Shown here: positions 48,154 to 57,178 of the stretch, one piece after another | Layout of the letters: every line of letters starts with the position of its first letter | Position numbering within the stretch: the stretch's first letter is position 1 | NCBI GenBank assembly: GCA_026387315.1 | Contig: JAPLLY010000007.1 | Coordinates: 1-64,000, forward strand | Length of the DNA: 64,000 bases | From: Candidatus Omnitrophota bacterium | GTDB taxonomy: Bacteria > Omnitrophota > Gorgyraeia > Gygaellales > Profunditerraquicolaceae | Reading direction: 5' to 3' | Program-made: the position numbers and the translations under genes | Notes under the pieces: generated by a model | What the model was told of the DNA's origin: nothing | Seen by the model: only the letters and a program-made list of their open reading frames with translations | The model's database searches: none

Positions 48154-49362
48154 ATGCCTGAAACAAATATCGCTATCACTGGCTTGGGCGCGATTTCAGC
48201 CTGCGGTAATAATATTAAAGATACCCTGCGGAATTTCTCTTGCGGAGCAAGAAATGCCGGAAAAGTTTCCCTATTTGAATCCGGACTTGATTATCCGGTC
48301 TTCCAAATAAATAATTTTACTCCGCTTGAACCTATTGCCATGCGCACTTTAAATCTGGCTTTTCAAGCAACTCAAGAAGCAATCGTTGAGGCAGGATTTG
48401 AGAACGGCTTTGGTAATTTACGCGTTGGCATATGTTTGGGTACTACAGTCGCCAGCCAATTAAATGATATAGATTTTTATCGTGTTTACCGTGAAAAGGG
48501 AAGCGCGCCATTGGATTCGATTGATCGATTCCTAAAAGGTAATCTTGCTGCTGGCGTGGCGAAATCATTAAAAATACAAACTAGGTTATGTTGCACAATA
48601 GTTAATGCTTGCTCATCCGGAACCGATGCGATTGGCGTAGGAGTATCCTGGCTGCGCAACGATTATTGCGATATGGTTATTGCCGGTGGCGCCGATGAAT
48701 TAAACCGTGTTCCCCTGGATGGCTTTGGCTCCCTCAGCGTAGTAAGTAAATCTTTATGCGCCCCGTTTGACCGCGATCGCGCAGGTTTAAATCTCGGAGA
48801 GGGAGCCGGAATCCTGATACTGGAACAGGAAGCAATTGCCCGCGAGTGGGGAAAAACGCCAACACTATTTCTTAAAGGTTACGGCTTAGCCGCAGATGCC
48901 TATCATTTAACTGCCCCGCGCCCGGATGGCAGCGGTTTAGAGCAGGCTTTAGAGCGGGCTTTAGGCGAAGCAAATATCCAGCCCAAAGATGTTGCGTTTG
49001 TGAATGCCCATGGCACCGCCACCAAAGATAATGATTTAGTAGAAGGCAAAGTTTTAGCCAGAGTATTTGGCCAAAAAATTAAATTCCTTTCAACCAAAGG
49101 TTTTACCGGACATACCTTAGGCGCGGCCGGAGGACTAGAGGCAGTTTTTACCTGTTTAGGATTACGCGATGGTTGGATTCCGGCTAGCCCTGGTTTTTTA
49201 AATTTGGACCCGGAGATTGGCATCGCTCCGGTTAACCAAAGAACACAGATCAATGGTAATTATGCCGTATCAACATCACTGGCTTTTGGCGGAAACAACT
49301 CAGCATTAGTAATTTCAAGACACCCGGCGCTAAGCGGTATTGCGCCGGTGTTGTCTAGGTAG
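48154..49362 (+). CDS. Beta-ketoacyl-ACP synthase; the last ~13 codons are encoded by the palindromic repeat at 49321
   Basis: CTIVNACSSGTDAIGVGVSWLR; NAHGTATKDNDLVE; GFTGHTLGAAGGLE; tail RHPALSGIAPVLSR. Confidence 0.92.
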   Translation: MPETNIAITGLGAISACGNNIKDTLRNFSCGARNAGKVSLFESGLDYPVFQINNFTPLEPIAMRTLNLAFQATQEAIVEAGFENGFGNLRVGICLGTTVASQLNDIDFYRVYREKGSAPLDSIDRFLKGNLAAGVAKSLKIQTRLCCTIVNACSSGTDAIGVGVSWLRNDYCDMVIAGGADELNRVPLDGFGSLSVVSKSLCAPFDRDRAGLNLGEGAGILILEQEAIAREWGKTPTLFLKGYGLAADAYHLTAPRPDGSGLEQALERALGEANIQPKDVAFVNAHGTATKDNDLVEGKVLARVFGQKIKFLSTKGFTGHTLGAAGGLEAVFTCLGLRDGWIPASPGFLNLDPEIGIAPVNQRTQINGNYAVSTSLAFGGNNSALVISRHPALSGIAPVLSR

Positions 49363-49369
49363 ACAAGGA
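49321..49369 (+). repeat. Two-hairpin palindromic element copy: CACCCGGCGCTAAGCGGTATTGCGCCGGTGTTGTCTAGGTAGACAAGGA
   Basis: Near-identical to 51054-51104; carries the upstream stop codon and a downstream SD-like AAGGAA. Confidence 0.88.
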
Positions 49370-49375
49370 ATTAAA

Positions 49376-50455
49376 ATGTATATTGCCGGCATGGGGATAG
49401 TCTTTAATCGTGGACGCGGGTTAGCTAATTTAGAAAAAGCCTTAATTGCAGGCTGGGTTATGCCGTCCGCCACCTGGCGGACACCGACGCAATACCAATC
49501 TGCGCCGGGTGAGCTATTTTACCAAGTACCTGCCGAGGCAATCACAGATAAACAGGTGTTTAAAGAGGCGCGGCGCGCGGATAACTTCAGCAAAATGGCT
49601 ACCCTGGCGGCTTTTGATGCCTTAGTTGATAGTAGTATTCCGAAACAAAGCAAGCAGAAGCTGGGAGTTATCCTGGCTACGGCCTTTGGAGCGCATGTCA
49701 CTACCTTTAGTTTCCTGGATGATATCTTAACCTACGGCGATGCCGGAGTTTCCCCGACTTTGTTTTCGCACTCCGTGCATAATGCCGCGGCTTCCTATAT
49801 TGCTTTAAACCTGCAAACTCGCGGCCCTACGCTAACGATGACTCAGTTTGCCAATTCATTTCATCAGGCAATTATCCTGGCAGAAGCCTGGCTCAAAGAA
49901 AAAAGGTGCGAATATGTTTTAGTCGGAAGCGTAGATCAAGCCGGCAAAGTAATGGAGTATATCTGCAGCAGGAAATTAAAACTTGCGCTGGACGGCAAGA
50001 TCAAACCCTTTAATTTCTCAAAAATTCCCGAATCCGTGCCCGGAGAAGGAAGTGCTTTTTTTCTGGTCACGGATAATGTAAAATATAATAAATATTGTTC
50101 AATATCCGCTCTGCCGCAAGGCGCCCAAGAAGAAGATGATGATTTGTATATCTTAGATAGCGATGGCATGTGTGGTAATGAAAAGCTTTACAGCGGGCTG
50201 GCCAAAAACAAAACCCCGCTTACTTCTTACGCGCCGATCTTCGGCAGTATGCTTACTTTGAGCAGTTTTAGCTGTATGGCAGGGGCATTAATGCTTAAAA
50301 ACCAGAAACTTTATGCTTCGCCAATTAAAGAGAACCCGCGCAACTTGAATATTTCAACTAAAAACGAAACTTTAGCAGTTCACAAGATCAAATGTTTAAG
50401 GTATAATTGTTACCAAGAAGAATTAATTATCCAACTAAGGAAGGGGGATGCATGA
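49376..50455 (+). CDS. Ketosynthase-like / chain-length-factor-like protein lacking the active-site Cys
   Basis: MYIAGMGIVFNRGRGLANLEKAL; TRGPTLTMTQFANSFHQAIILAEAWL where TACxS is expected. Confidence 0.78.
   Translation: MYIAGMGIVFNRGRGLANLEKALIAGWVMPSATWRTPTQYQSAPGELFYQVPAEAITDKQVFKEARRADNFSKMATLAAFDALVDSSIPKQSKQKLGVILATAFGAHVTTFSFLDDILTYGDAGVSPTLFSHSVHNAAASYIALNLQTRGPTLTMTQFANSFHQAIILAEAWLKEKRCEYVLVGSVDQAGKVMEYICSRKLKLALDGKIKPFNFSKIPESVPGEGSAFFLVTDNVKYNKYCSISALPQGAQEEDDDLYILDSDGMCGNEKLYSGLAKNKTPLTSYAPIFGSMLTLSSFSCMAGALMLKNQKLYASPIKENPRNLNISTKNETLAVHKIKCLRYNCYQEELIIQLRKGDA
49465..49511 (-). repeat. Reverse-oriented copy of the two-hairpin element inside the CDS
   Basis: Reverse complement CACCCGGCGCAGATTGGTATTGCGTCGGTGTCCGCCAGGTGGCGGAC. 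Confidence 0.85.
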
Positions 50456-51051
50456 AACTAGCCGCGAAGCTTTTTATCGCTATTTATTTAACGCTTTTTG
50501 TTTTTTCTATAGCCTGCGCTGCCACAACTACAACTAAACCTTATTATACAAAGGTTAATATCTGGTATGAAGACTCAGGAAAGATTCTCTCCACTAATTA
50601 CCATCGCGGAGCAATTATTCCCTTCTGTACAAAAGTAAATGTTATTAGCCAAACCAAAGAAAAAATTAATTTCACCACGGAAGATCAGCCGGGAATAACT
50701 TTTGCCTTAATTAATGTTCCTCGGCACAGCCTGGTCAACACTACAGAATTATTTAAACAATATTTTACCCAAGATAATCCTAAAGCTGGAAATACAGAAT
50801 TCAATAAATTCAGCGCTAAAGAAAAAGATAGTATTGAAAACGGAACTTTAATTGAGGGGATGAGCAAGGAAGCCGTAATTGCTGCCTATGGGTATCCACC
50901 TAAACACAAGACCCCGCTATTAACCAGCAACCTGTGGACCTATTGGGATGCCCGTTACTTAAGAAAATTAGTAATTTTTAAGAATAATGTTGTAACCAAA
51001 CTCGAAGAAATTAAAGAAGAATACGCGGGACGGCCGCGGTGGTATTGGTGA
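50452..51051 (+). CDS. Secreted hypothetical protein with a SmpA-like hairpin motif
   Basis: Signal peptide; LIEGMSKEAVIAAYGYPPKHKTPLLTSNLWTYWDAR; SD AAGGGGG. Confidence 0.65.
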   Translation: MKLAAKLFIAIYLTLFVFSIACAATTTTKPYYTKVNIWYEDSGKILSTNYHRGAIIPFCTKVNVISQTKEKINFTTEDQPGITFALINVPRHSLVNTTELFKQYFTQDNPKAGNTEFNKFSAKEKDSIENGTLIEGMSKEAVIAAYGYPPKHKTPLLTSNLWTYWDARYLRKLVIFKNNVVTKLEEIKEEYAGRPRWYW

Positions 51052-51053
51052 GG

Positions 51054-51104
51054 CACCCCGCGCTAATTGGTATTGCGCGGGTGTTGTCTAGGTAGACAAG
51101 GAGG
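51054..51104 (+). repeat. Two-hairpin palindromic element copy ending in AAGGAGG SD
   Basis: CACCCCGCGCTAATTGGTATTGCGCGGGTGTTGTCTAGGTAGACAAGGAGG. Confidence 0.88.
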
Positions 51105-51111
51105 CGGGATC

Positions 51112-51600
51112 ATGAACAAAAGCGAAAGCCTGATCAATGATCTGGGAATGCGCGTAGTCAAACTCTGCATAATCCTGGGTATAGTGTTTCTTTTTAGGTT
51201 CCTTATTTCTAAGATTACTGTTTTTGATGAGACTGAGTTTTTTAATACCAGGCTAACGGTATTAGACGTGCTGATCGGAGCGGCAAACGCGGTAATCCTG
51301 GTATTTCTCATGAAATTTGGTTTTTATCTGAGTAAGCATTATGAAATAATTAATTTTCCTAAGGCTATGGTTATCGTCAAATGGATAGTTATGCTCATTG
51401 CTTCCATAATTGCCTACCAAACATTTTATCATATGGCTAAACATATATTCAGGCGCCATAATATCGAAACCTATAACATTACTTTCCTTTGCATCAACCT
51501 GCTGGTATTGGCAAGATTAGGTGTTTTAGTCTTCTCAAATATGGAGAAGATTATAGATTTATTCGTGGGTAAAATAAAAGTAGTTTTAAAGGTTAACTAA
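51112..51600 (+). CDS. Integral membrane protein, mechanosensitive-channel-like or unknown
   Basis: Three to four TM segments; SD AAGGAGG at 51098. Confidence 0.65.
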   Translation: MNKSESLINDLGMRVVKLCIILGIVFLFRFLISKITVFDETEFFNTRLTVLDVLIGAANAVILVFLMKFGFYLSKHYEIINFPKAMVIVKWIVMLIASIIAYQTFYHMAKHIFRRHNIETYNITFLCINLLVLARLGVLVFSNMEKIIDLFVGKIKVVLKVN

Positions 51601-51602
51601 AA

Positions 51603-51848
51603 ATGGCTCTGGATACCAAACAAGTCGAGGAAAAACTGATCTGCCAGATAGCAGGCATTTTATCTGCGGATAGCAGAAAGATAAAACCAGAAGTCCCGCT
51701 GCATACCTTAGGAGTAGATTCCCTAAGTTTTGTGGAGCTTCTGGTTTTTATTGAAAAGGAATTTAAAATAAAACTTATGACTTCCGGATCGCAGGCCGAG
51801 GATTTTAGAACTATTCATTCGCTGGCCAGGCGCATCAGCAGGCAATAG
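51603..51848 (+). CDS. Acyl carrier protein
   Basis: LHTLGVDSLSFVELLVFIEKEFKIKL. Confidence 0.9.
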   Translation: MALDTKQVEEKLICQIAGILSADSRKIKPEVPLHTLGVDSLSFVELLVFIEKEFKIKLMTSGSQAEDFRTIHSLARRISRQ

Positions 51849-51849
51849 C

Positions 51850-53130
51850 ATGAAACGATATCTAACCGGTATCGACTGGATAGTTAACGCGATAGATTAT
51901 ACAGCTAAGGCTCAATCCGGAATAGGTAATCACTCCGAAGTCATCCTAGAGTTAAAAAATACCCCTGACCATAAATCATTAGAAGAACTATTAAACAATT
52001 TTATCCAAAAATTCCCGCTGCTAAACGGCTTTCCTAGCCGCGCTCTAAATCTCTGCCCTTACTGGAAGGTGCTTTCAGCTAAAAAGGCGCTGCCTTTACG
52101 GGTGTATACCGTAAAACTTAACGCTGATTCCCAATACTTATCGCCAATGGCCGCGCGGGTCAACGCGGCGTTTCAAGATAAAAGAGAACACCTGGTTTTT
52201 ACTCTGGTAGAAACCTCCGGGCGAACTTTTTTAGGCATGGCCTTTGACCACCGCATCCTGGATGCTAAAGGCGCGGAGGCTTTCCTGCATCTTTTCCAGC
52301 AATACTATCAGAATAAAAAACCTCCGCGGATTTCTTATGCCTGCCCGCCGCATCTGAACAATTGGATAGAGAAATTTTTTGCCGGCAGGCAAATCAACCG
52401 GTTTTTATTAAACCTGACCAAAGAACATCCCCGGACATTACCTTTTGATCCGTTGAATGAACCCTGTAAATTCAAGGTTATCCATTTAAATCCCGAACAA
52501 TCAGAGCGCCTTACCGGTATCGCCTATTCCCGCGCCGGTTATCTTATGTTCATGCCTTATGCCTTAGCCAGAAGCATACAGATTATGCACCGGATTTTTC
52601 AAGAAAAAAATATTGGCGGCTCAACTTATCTTATACCTGTACCCCTGGACATGCGTACCCAAGAAGAAGCGTTGAAGGAAACACTTTTTAACCACTTTTC
52701 GTTTTTTATTTTTAAAATTAGCGCCGATAAAATAAACGATCTTGCCGGGCTTTTAGCCGAGATAAAAAACCAGATGTATGAACAGGTAAAAAACAAGGTA
52801 CCTGAAGCCATAGTCAATGCCAGTTTCCTTTTGCGGATTGCCTCCTTGCCGCTGGTAAATTTTTTCCTAAAATTAATGTCCAAAAAACATTTCGCGTCAT
52901 TTTCTTTTTCATACTTAAGTAATACTTATCAACAGAAAAGATTCATGCGGGGAGAAGTGCAGAATATTTTCCATCTGCCCAGGATGCCCAAGCCTCCCGG
53001 AGTCGGCATATTTTTTAACCAGTTTGACAATAAATTAAACATCACTCTTTCATACTTTAATGATCTACTAAATGATAAACAGGTAACCCAAATAACCAAA
53101 AACCTTGAGGCGCTCGGTAATGAAGGCTAA
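51850..53130 (+). CDS. Condensation-domain-superfamily acyltransferase
   Basis: Near-HHxxxDG motif AFDHRILDAKGAEAFLHLF; LIPVPLDMRTQEE. Confidence 0.7.
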   Translation: MKRYLTGIDWIVNAIDYTAKAQSGIGNHSEVILELKNTPDHKSLEELLNNFIQKFPLLNGFPSRALNLCPYWKVLSAKKALPLRVYTVKLNADSQYLSPMAARVNAAFQDKREHLVFTLVETSGRTFLGMAFDHRILDAKGAEAFLHLFQQYYQNKKPPRISYACPPHLNNWIEKFFAGRQINRFLLNLTKEHPRTLPFDPLNEPCKFKVIHLNPEQSERLTGIAYSRAGYLMFMPYALARSIQIMHRIFQEKNIGGSTYLIPVPLDMRTQEEALKETLFNHFSFFIFKISADKINDLAGLLAEIKNQMYEQVKNKVPEAIVNASFLLRIASLPLVNFFLKLMSKKHFASFSFSYLSNTYQQKRFMRGEVQNIFHLPRMPKPPGVGIFFNQFDNKLNITLSYFNDLLNDKQVTQITKNLEALGNEG

Positions 53131-54280
53131 GGAGATAACTTGCGATGTACTGGTAGCCGGAGCGGGTATCTCTGGAGTAGCTGCGGCAATTTCTGCCAGC
53201 CGCCAGCAAGCCAAGACTATTCTAATTGAAAAAAATGGTTTTCCCGGAGGGATAGCCGTGGATTGCCAACACCGTTATATCTGCGGATTATACCCGAAAA
53301 ACACCGGAATCGCGCAAGATATAATCCTGGGTTTACAGAAACTTAACCCAAAAAACAGGTTTATCCGCATGGGTAAACTTTCAGTATTTTCATTTGCGCC
53401 TAAAAATTTAGAATTAATTCTGCGTAAGCTGATACAGAGAGAAAAAAATCTCAAGGTTCTCTATAACTGTACGGTTACCCAGGTTAAGAAAGAGAAGGGT
53501 TCCATTGTTTCCGTAAAAGCTGCTCAAAAACCACTCAACCGCATCCTCAACTTTATGCCCAGAACGGTAATCGACGCCAGCGGTCAAGGAATAGTAATCA
53601 AACTAGGCAAAGCACAATACAAGCTCGCACCCTTAAAATGCAGGCAATTAGCAGGATTTACTTTTGAGGTTCGTGGCCTAATTGATGCGTCAGATTTATT
53701 AGCCATAAAAGTACCTTATTATTTATCGATCTGGGTAAAACAAAAAAAATTACCCGCATATTTTAAATTTACTAATTTTGCTGATGGCCAAACCAAAAAT
53801 TCGGGAATGATCAAATTAAATCTTCCGGCTAAAAATACTTCCCAGCCAGCGCAAGAGGCCAAAAAATACGCTTCTTTGATACACGCTTATCTGCGTAAAG
53901 TTATACCTGAATTCAGAAATTCCCGTATTCATCGGGTCTCATCAGATATTCATGAGCGCGAAGGCCTGCGCCTGTATGGCGAACATATTCTCACCAAAGA
54001 AGAAGTCTTAAGCGCCAGGAAATTTCCTGATTCAATAGCCAAAGGTTGCTGGCCAATTGAATTCTGGCATCCTGAAAAAGGCCAACAGATTAAATACCTG
54101 GGGCCCAATAGATTCTACCAGATTCCGCTTGGTTGCCTTAAGTCCAAAAATATTACTAATCTTTTTGCCACAGGTAAATGCATTTCTGCTACCCCGCAGG
54201 CTTTAGCTTCCAGCAGAGTGATGGGAACTTGTATTTATTTAGGAGAAGCAGCGGGCAGGGCTGCGGGACCAACCACATAA
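53120..54280 (+). CDS. FAD-dependent oxidoreductase
   Basis: CDVLVAGAGISGVAAAISASRQQAKTILIEKNGFPGGIAV; C-terminal LFATGKCISATPQALASSRVMGTCIYLGEAAGRAA. Confidence 0.87.
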   Translation: MKAKEITCDVLVAGAGISGVAAAISASRQQAKTILIEKNGFPGGIAVDCQHRYICGLYPKNTGIAQDIILGLQKLNPKNRFIRMGKLSVFSFAPKNLELILRKLIQREKNLKVLYNCTVTQVKKEKGSIVSVKAAQKPLNRILNFMPRTVIDASGQGIVIKLGKAQYKLAPLKCRQLAGFTFEVRGLIDASDLLAIKVPYYLSIWVKQKKLPAYFKFTNFADGQTKNSGMIKLNLPAKNTSQPAQEAKKYASLIHAYLRKVIPEFRNSRIHRVSSDIHEREGLRLYGEHILTKEEVLSARKFPDSIAKGCWPIEFWHPEKGQQIKYLGPNRFYQIPLGCLKSKNITNLFATGKCISATPQALASSRVMGTCIYLGEAAGRAAGPTT

Positions 54281-54286
54281 CTAACT

Positions 54287-55762
54287 ATGCGCGTACTATT
54301 AGTTAAACCACATGCCCAACTTCTAGTGCCTATCAGGCTGCAAGAAGGGTTTCTGCATCTTGAACCTTTAGAGCTGGAAATTGTGGCTGGAGGCCTGGGC
54401 CCGGAAGAAGAGATTAAAATTCTGGATTTAGGCCTCCGGAAAAATCGCAACCAGTTTGCTGTTTTTGAAAAAACCGTAAAACTTTGGCATCCGGACCTAG
54501 TGGGCTTTACCGGCTACAGTAGTAATCTTTCGGCAATCAAGAAATTAGCCCAGCTTACCAAATCCCTAAACCCCCGGATTATTACTGTAGTTGGAGGCAT
54601 ACACGCTACGCTTTTACCAAAAGATTTTGCTGTTGGCCAAGTTGATATTATTGTGCGCGGCGAAGGAGGAGTGGTTTTAAGAGAAATCGTGCGGCGTTTT
54701 AAAAAGAAAGAACCTTTATTTTTTGATAATCTGGCGCTTTCTACCCGGGACCCGGAATTTAAAACTAAAGCGGATTTAGGGCCACCGGATTATCCAGAGA
54801 TAGATAAAATTCCTCTGCCGCGCAGAGACCTGGTCGAACGCTCGCGTTATTTCTGTATCTGGACCTCTAGCGGCACCGGCAGGTTAAAAACGCTTTTTCC
54901 ACAAGTCGCCAGCCTGCGCACATCTATCGGCTGCGCGTTTTCCTGCACTTTCTGCGTTATTCATCACCTGATGCACCGAAGATATTTACAACGCCAGGCG
55001 CTAGATGTAGTCAATGAAATAGCGGGACTAAAAGAAGAACATATTTATTTTCTAGATGATGAGATGTTTTTAAATAGCCAGCGCTGCCAACAGATTGCTG
55101 AATTATTACTTAAGCACAACATAAAAAAAGAATACATTAGTTGGGCCAGGAGTGACACGATTGTAAAACACCCGGAGATTTTTAAACTTTGGAAACAGGC
55201 GGGTTTAAGCACGGTTTATGTCGGTTTAGAGAGCATGGATGAGAAGAAACTGGTAGAATATAAGAAACGGCTATCAGTAGAAACTAACCGTAAAGCCATC
55301 GCCATTTTAAAAGAAATAGGAATTACTTTGCACGCGGCTTTTATCGTGCATCCGGATTTTAATGAAGAGGGCTTTAAACGCTTAGAAAAAGAAATTCTGG
55401 CGCTTTGCCCGGCAGAAGTAACTTTTACCGTATTATCCCCATCACCGGGAACACCCTTTTGGCAGGAAAATAAAGAGCGGTTCACCTGTGATCCGTATTA
55501 TTACTATGATTGCATGCATACGATTTTACCCACTCGCCTGCCGTTGAGAAAATTCTATAGGCATTTTAGCCGCTTAACTGAACTGGCATTACGCGCCAAT
55601 CCTTTACGCGTGAACAAAATCAAAGTTCCTTTTGGTGATTTTATCCGCGCCATTGTTCGGGGCACAAAATATATCATTGCCCTGCAGTTAATTTATCGGG
55701 ATTATCCGCCTTCGCGCAGAAGACCACGGTGGTGTTCCATTTACCCAAAAAAGAATGATTAA
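54287..55762 (+). CDS. B12-binding-domain radical SAM protein (BchE-like)
   Basis: Cobalamin-binding-like N-domain (VGFTGYSSNLSAIKKLAQ...VVGGIHATLLP); CAFSCTFC motif. Confidence 0.9.
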   Translation: MRVLLVKPHAQLLVPIRLQEGFLHLEPLELEIVAGGLGPEEEIKILDLGLRKNRNQFAVFEKTVKLWHPDLVGFTGYSSNLSAIKKLAQLTKSLNPRIITVVGGIHATLLPKDFAVGQVDIIVRGEGGVVLREIVRRFKKKEPLFFDNLALSTRDPEFKTKADLGPPDYPEIDKIPLPRRDLVERSRYFCIWTSSGTGRLKTLFPQVASLRTSIGCAFSCTFCVIHHLMHRRYLQRQALDVVNEIAGLKEEHIYFLDDEMFLNSQRCQQIAELLLKHNIKKEYISWARSDTIVKHPEIFKLWKQAGLSTVYVGLESMDEKKLVEYKKRLSVETNRKAIAILKEIGITLHAAFIVHPDFNEEGFKRLEKEILALCPAEVTFTVLSPSPGTPFWQENKERFTCDPYYYYDCMHTILPTRLPLRKFYRHFSRLTELALRANPLRVNKIKVPFGDFIRAIVRGTKYIIALQLIYRDYPPSRRRPRWCSIYPKKND

Positions 55763-57170
55763 TATCGCCCGAGTAATCGCTAAAGAAACTAAAAATTACC
55801 TAAATCGCAACGCAGTGATTGATGGCGATAAAATTATCACTTACGCCCAATTATTGGAAGCAGTAGATAAAACGAGCACAGAATTAAAAAAACTAGGGGT
55901 AACCAGGTTTAACCGCGTGGCCTTACTCTGCAACGATAGCATTGATTACATTGTTATGAGCTTAGCGGTGCTTTCGCTCTATGCGGTGATTGTTCCGGTG
56001 CCTTTTGCTTCCGCGCAAGATGAAATTGACACCCTTCTTGAGAATATAAAAATAAATTTCCTTATCTTCCAGCAGGGAAGCTATCCGCAAAAAGGCGCTC
56101 AAGCAGTCGGAAAAAAAACTTTTATCATTAAGCTAAAAGTTAAAGGCAGGGTTAATCCTGATTTCTATAAAATCAACCCGGCATTCATCCGTTTTTCCTC
56201 CGGGACTACCGGAACAAATAAAGGAGTGGTGCTTTCGCATAAATCCATAGTTGAAAGGACAGAAGCGGCCAACAAGGGTTTAAAAATCAAACCCGGCGAA
56301 CAAATTATCTGGGTGCTCTCCATGAGCTTTCATTTCGTGGTGACCATACTTTTATTTTTACGCCGCGGCGCAACCATCATCCTAAGCAGCCGGAATTTTC
56401 CCCAAGGCCTATTGCATAATTTAAATCGCTATCCAGCCACTTTTATCTATGCCTCACCGCTGCATTATCATCTGCTGGCCTGTTTAAATATCCCCAAGAA
56501 ATCTTTAGCTAAAGTGCGGCTGGCAATCTCTACCGCCATCAAGCTGCCCGCGGAGATTGCTGAAAAATTTAGCCGGAAGTTTGGTTTCCAGTTGGCGGAA
56601 AGCTACGGCATCATTGAAATGGGCTTACCTTTTACCAACATCTCCGGCAATATCGCCAAACGCGGATCAGTAGGCAAGATACTTCCGGATTATAAAATAA
56701 AAATATTAAACAAGGACGCGCAAGGGACAGGCCAGATCCATATAAAAGGCAAAGGCATGTTTGATGCTTATTTTTATCCCTGGCGATCCAGCCGAAAAGC
56801 CTTGGTTGGCGGTTGGTTTAATACCGGAGATTTAGGCTGCCTGGATCAAGACGGTTTCTTATTTATCTTAGGCCGCCACAAGCAGGTAATTAACTTCAGC
56901 GGAATGAAGATATTTCCTTTTGAAGTAGAAAGCCTTTTAAATACGCACATTTTAGTTAAAGAATCTTTAGTCTATGGCAAGCGGCATCCGGAATACGGCC
57001 AGCTGCCGGCTGCCAAAATTATATTAAAAAACAATCCCACCGGCCTTGATGCCGGCACCTTAAGTAAATTTTGCTATCAGCATTTAGCAGCTTACAAGGT
57101 TCCCAAGGAGTTTGAATTTGTAAACTGTCTTCCTAAAACCGTTAGCGGTAAACTAAAGATTGTAGTATAA
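55755..57170 (+). CDS. Acyl-CoA synthetase / AMP-dependent ligase
   Basis: IRFSSGTTGTNKGVVLSHKS; GWFNTGDLGCLDQDGFLFILGRHKQVINFSGMKIFPFEVE; KTVSGKLK. Confidence 0.92.
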   Translation: MINIARVIAKETKNYLNRNAVIDGDKIITYAQLLEAVDKTSTELKKLGVTRFNRVALLCNDSIDYIVMSLAVLSLYAVIVPVPFASAQDEIDTLLENIKINFLIFQQGSYPQKGAQAVGKKTFIIKLKVKGRVNPDFYKINPAFIRFSSGTTGTNKGVVLSHKSIVERTEAANKGLKIKPGEQIIWVLSMSFHFVVTILLFLRRGATIILSSRNFPQGLLHNLNRYPATFIYASPLHYHLLACLNIPKKSLAKVRLAISTAIKLPAEIAEKFSRKFGFQLAESYGIIEMGLPFTNISGNIAKRGSVGKILPDYKIKILNKDAQGTGQIHIKGKGMFDAYFYPWRSSRKALVGGWFNTGDLGCLDQDGFLFILGRHKQVINFSGMKIFPFEVESLLNTHILVKESLVYGKRHPEYGQLPAAKIILKNNPTGLDAGTLSKFCYQHLAAYKVPKEFEFVNCLPKTVSGKLKIVV

Positions 57171-57178
57171 TAAATTCC

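Noticed and set aside
29857-57170. Assignment as a classical flexirubin/dialkylresorcinol or standard aryl-polyene cluster
   Set aside because: No DarA/DarB-type enzymes and no ammonia lyase/4-hydroxybenzoate starter genes recognised; radical SAM and CrtI-like content atypical, so only a related-class label is supported
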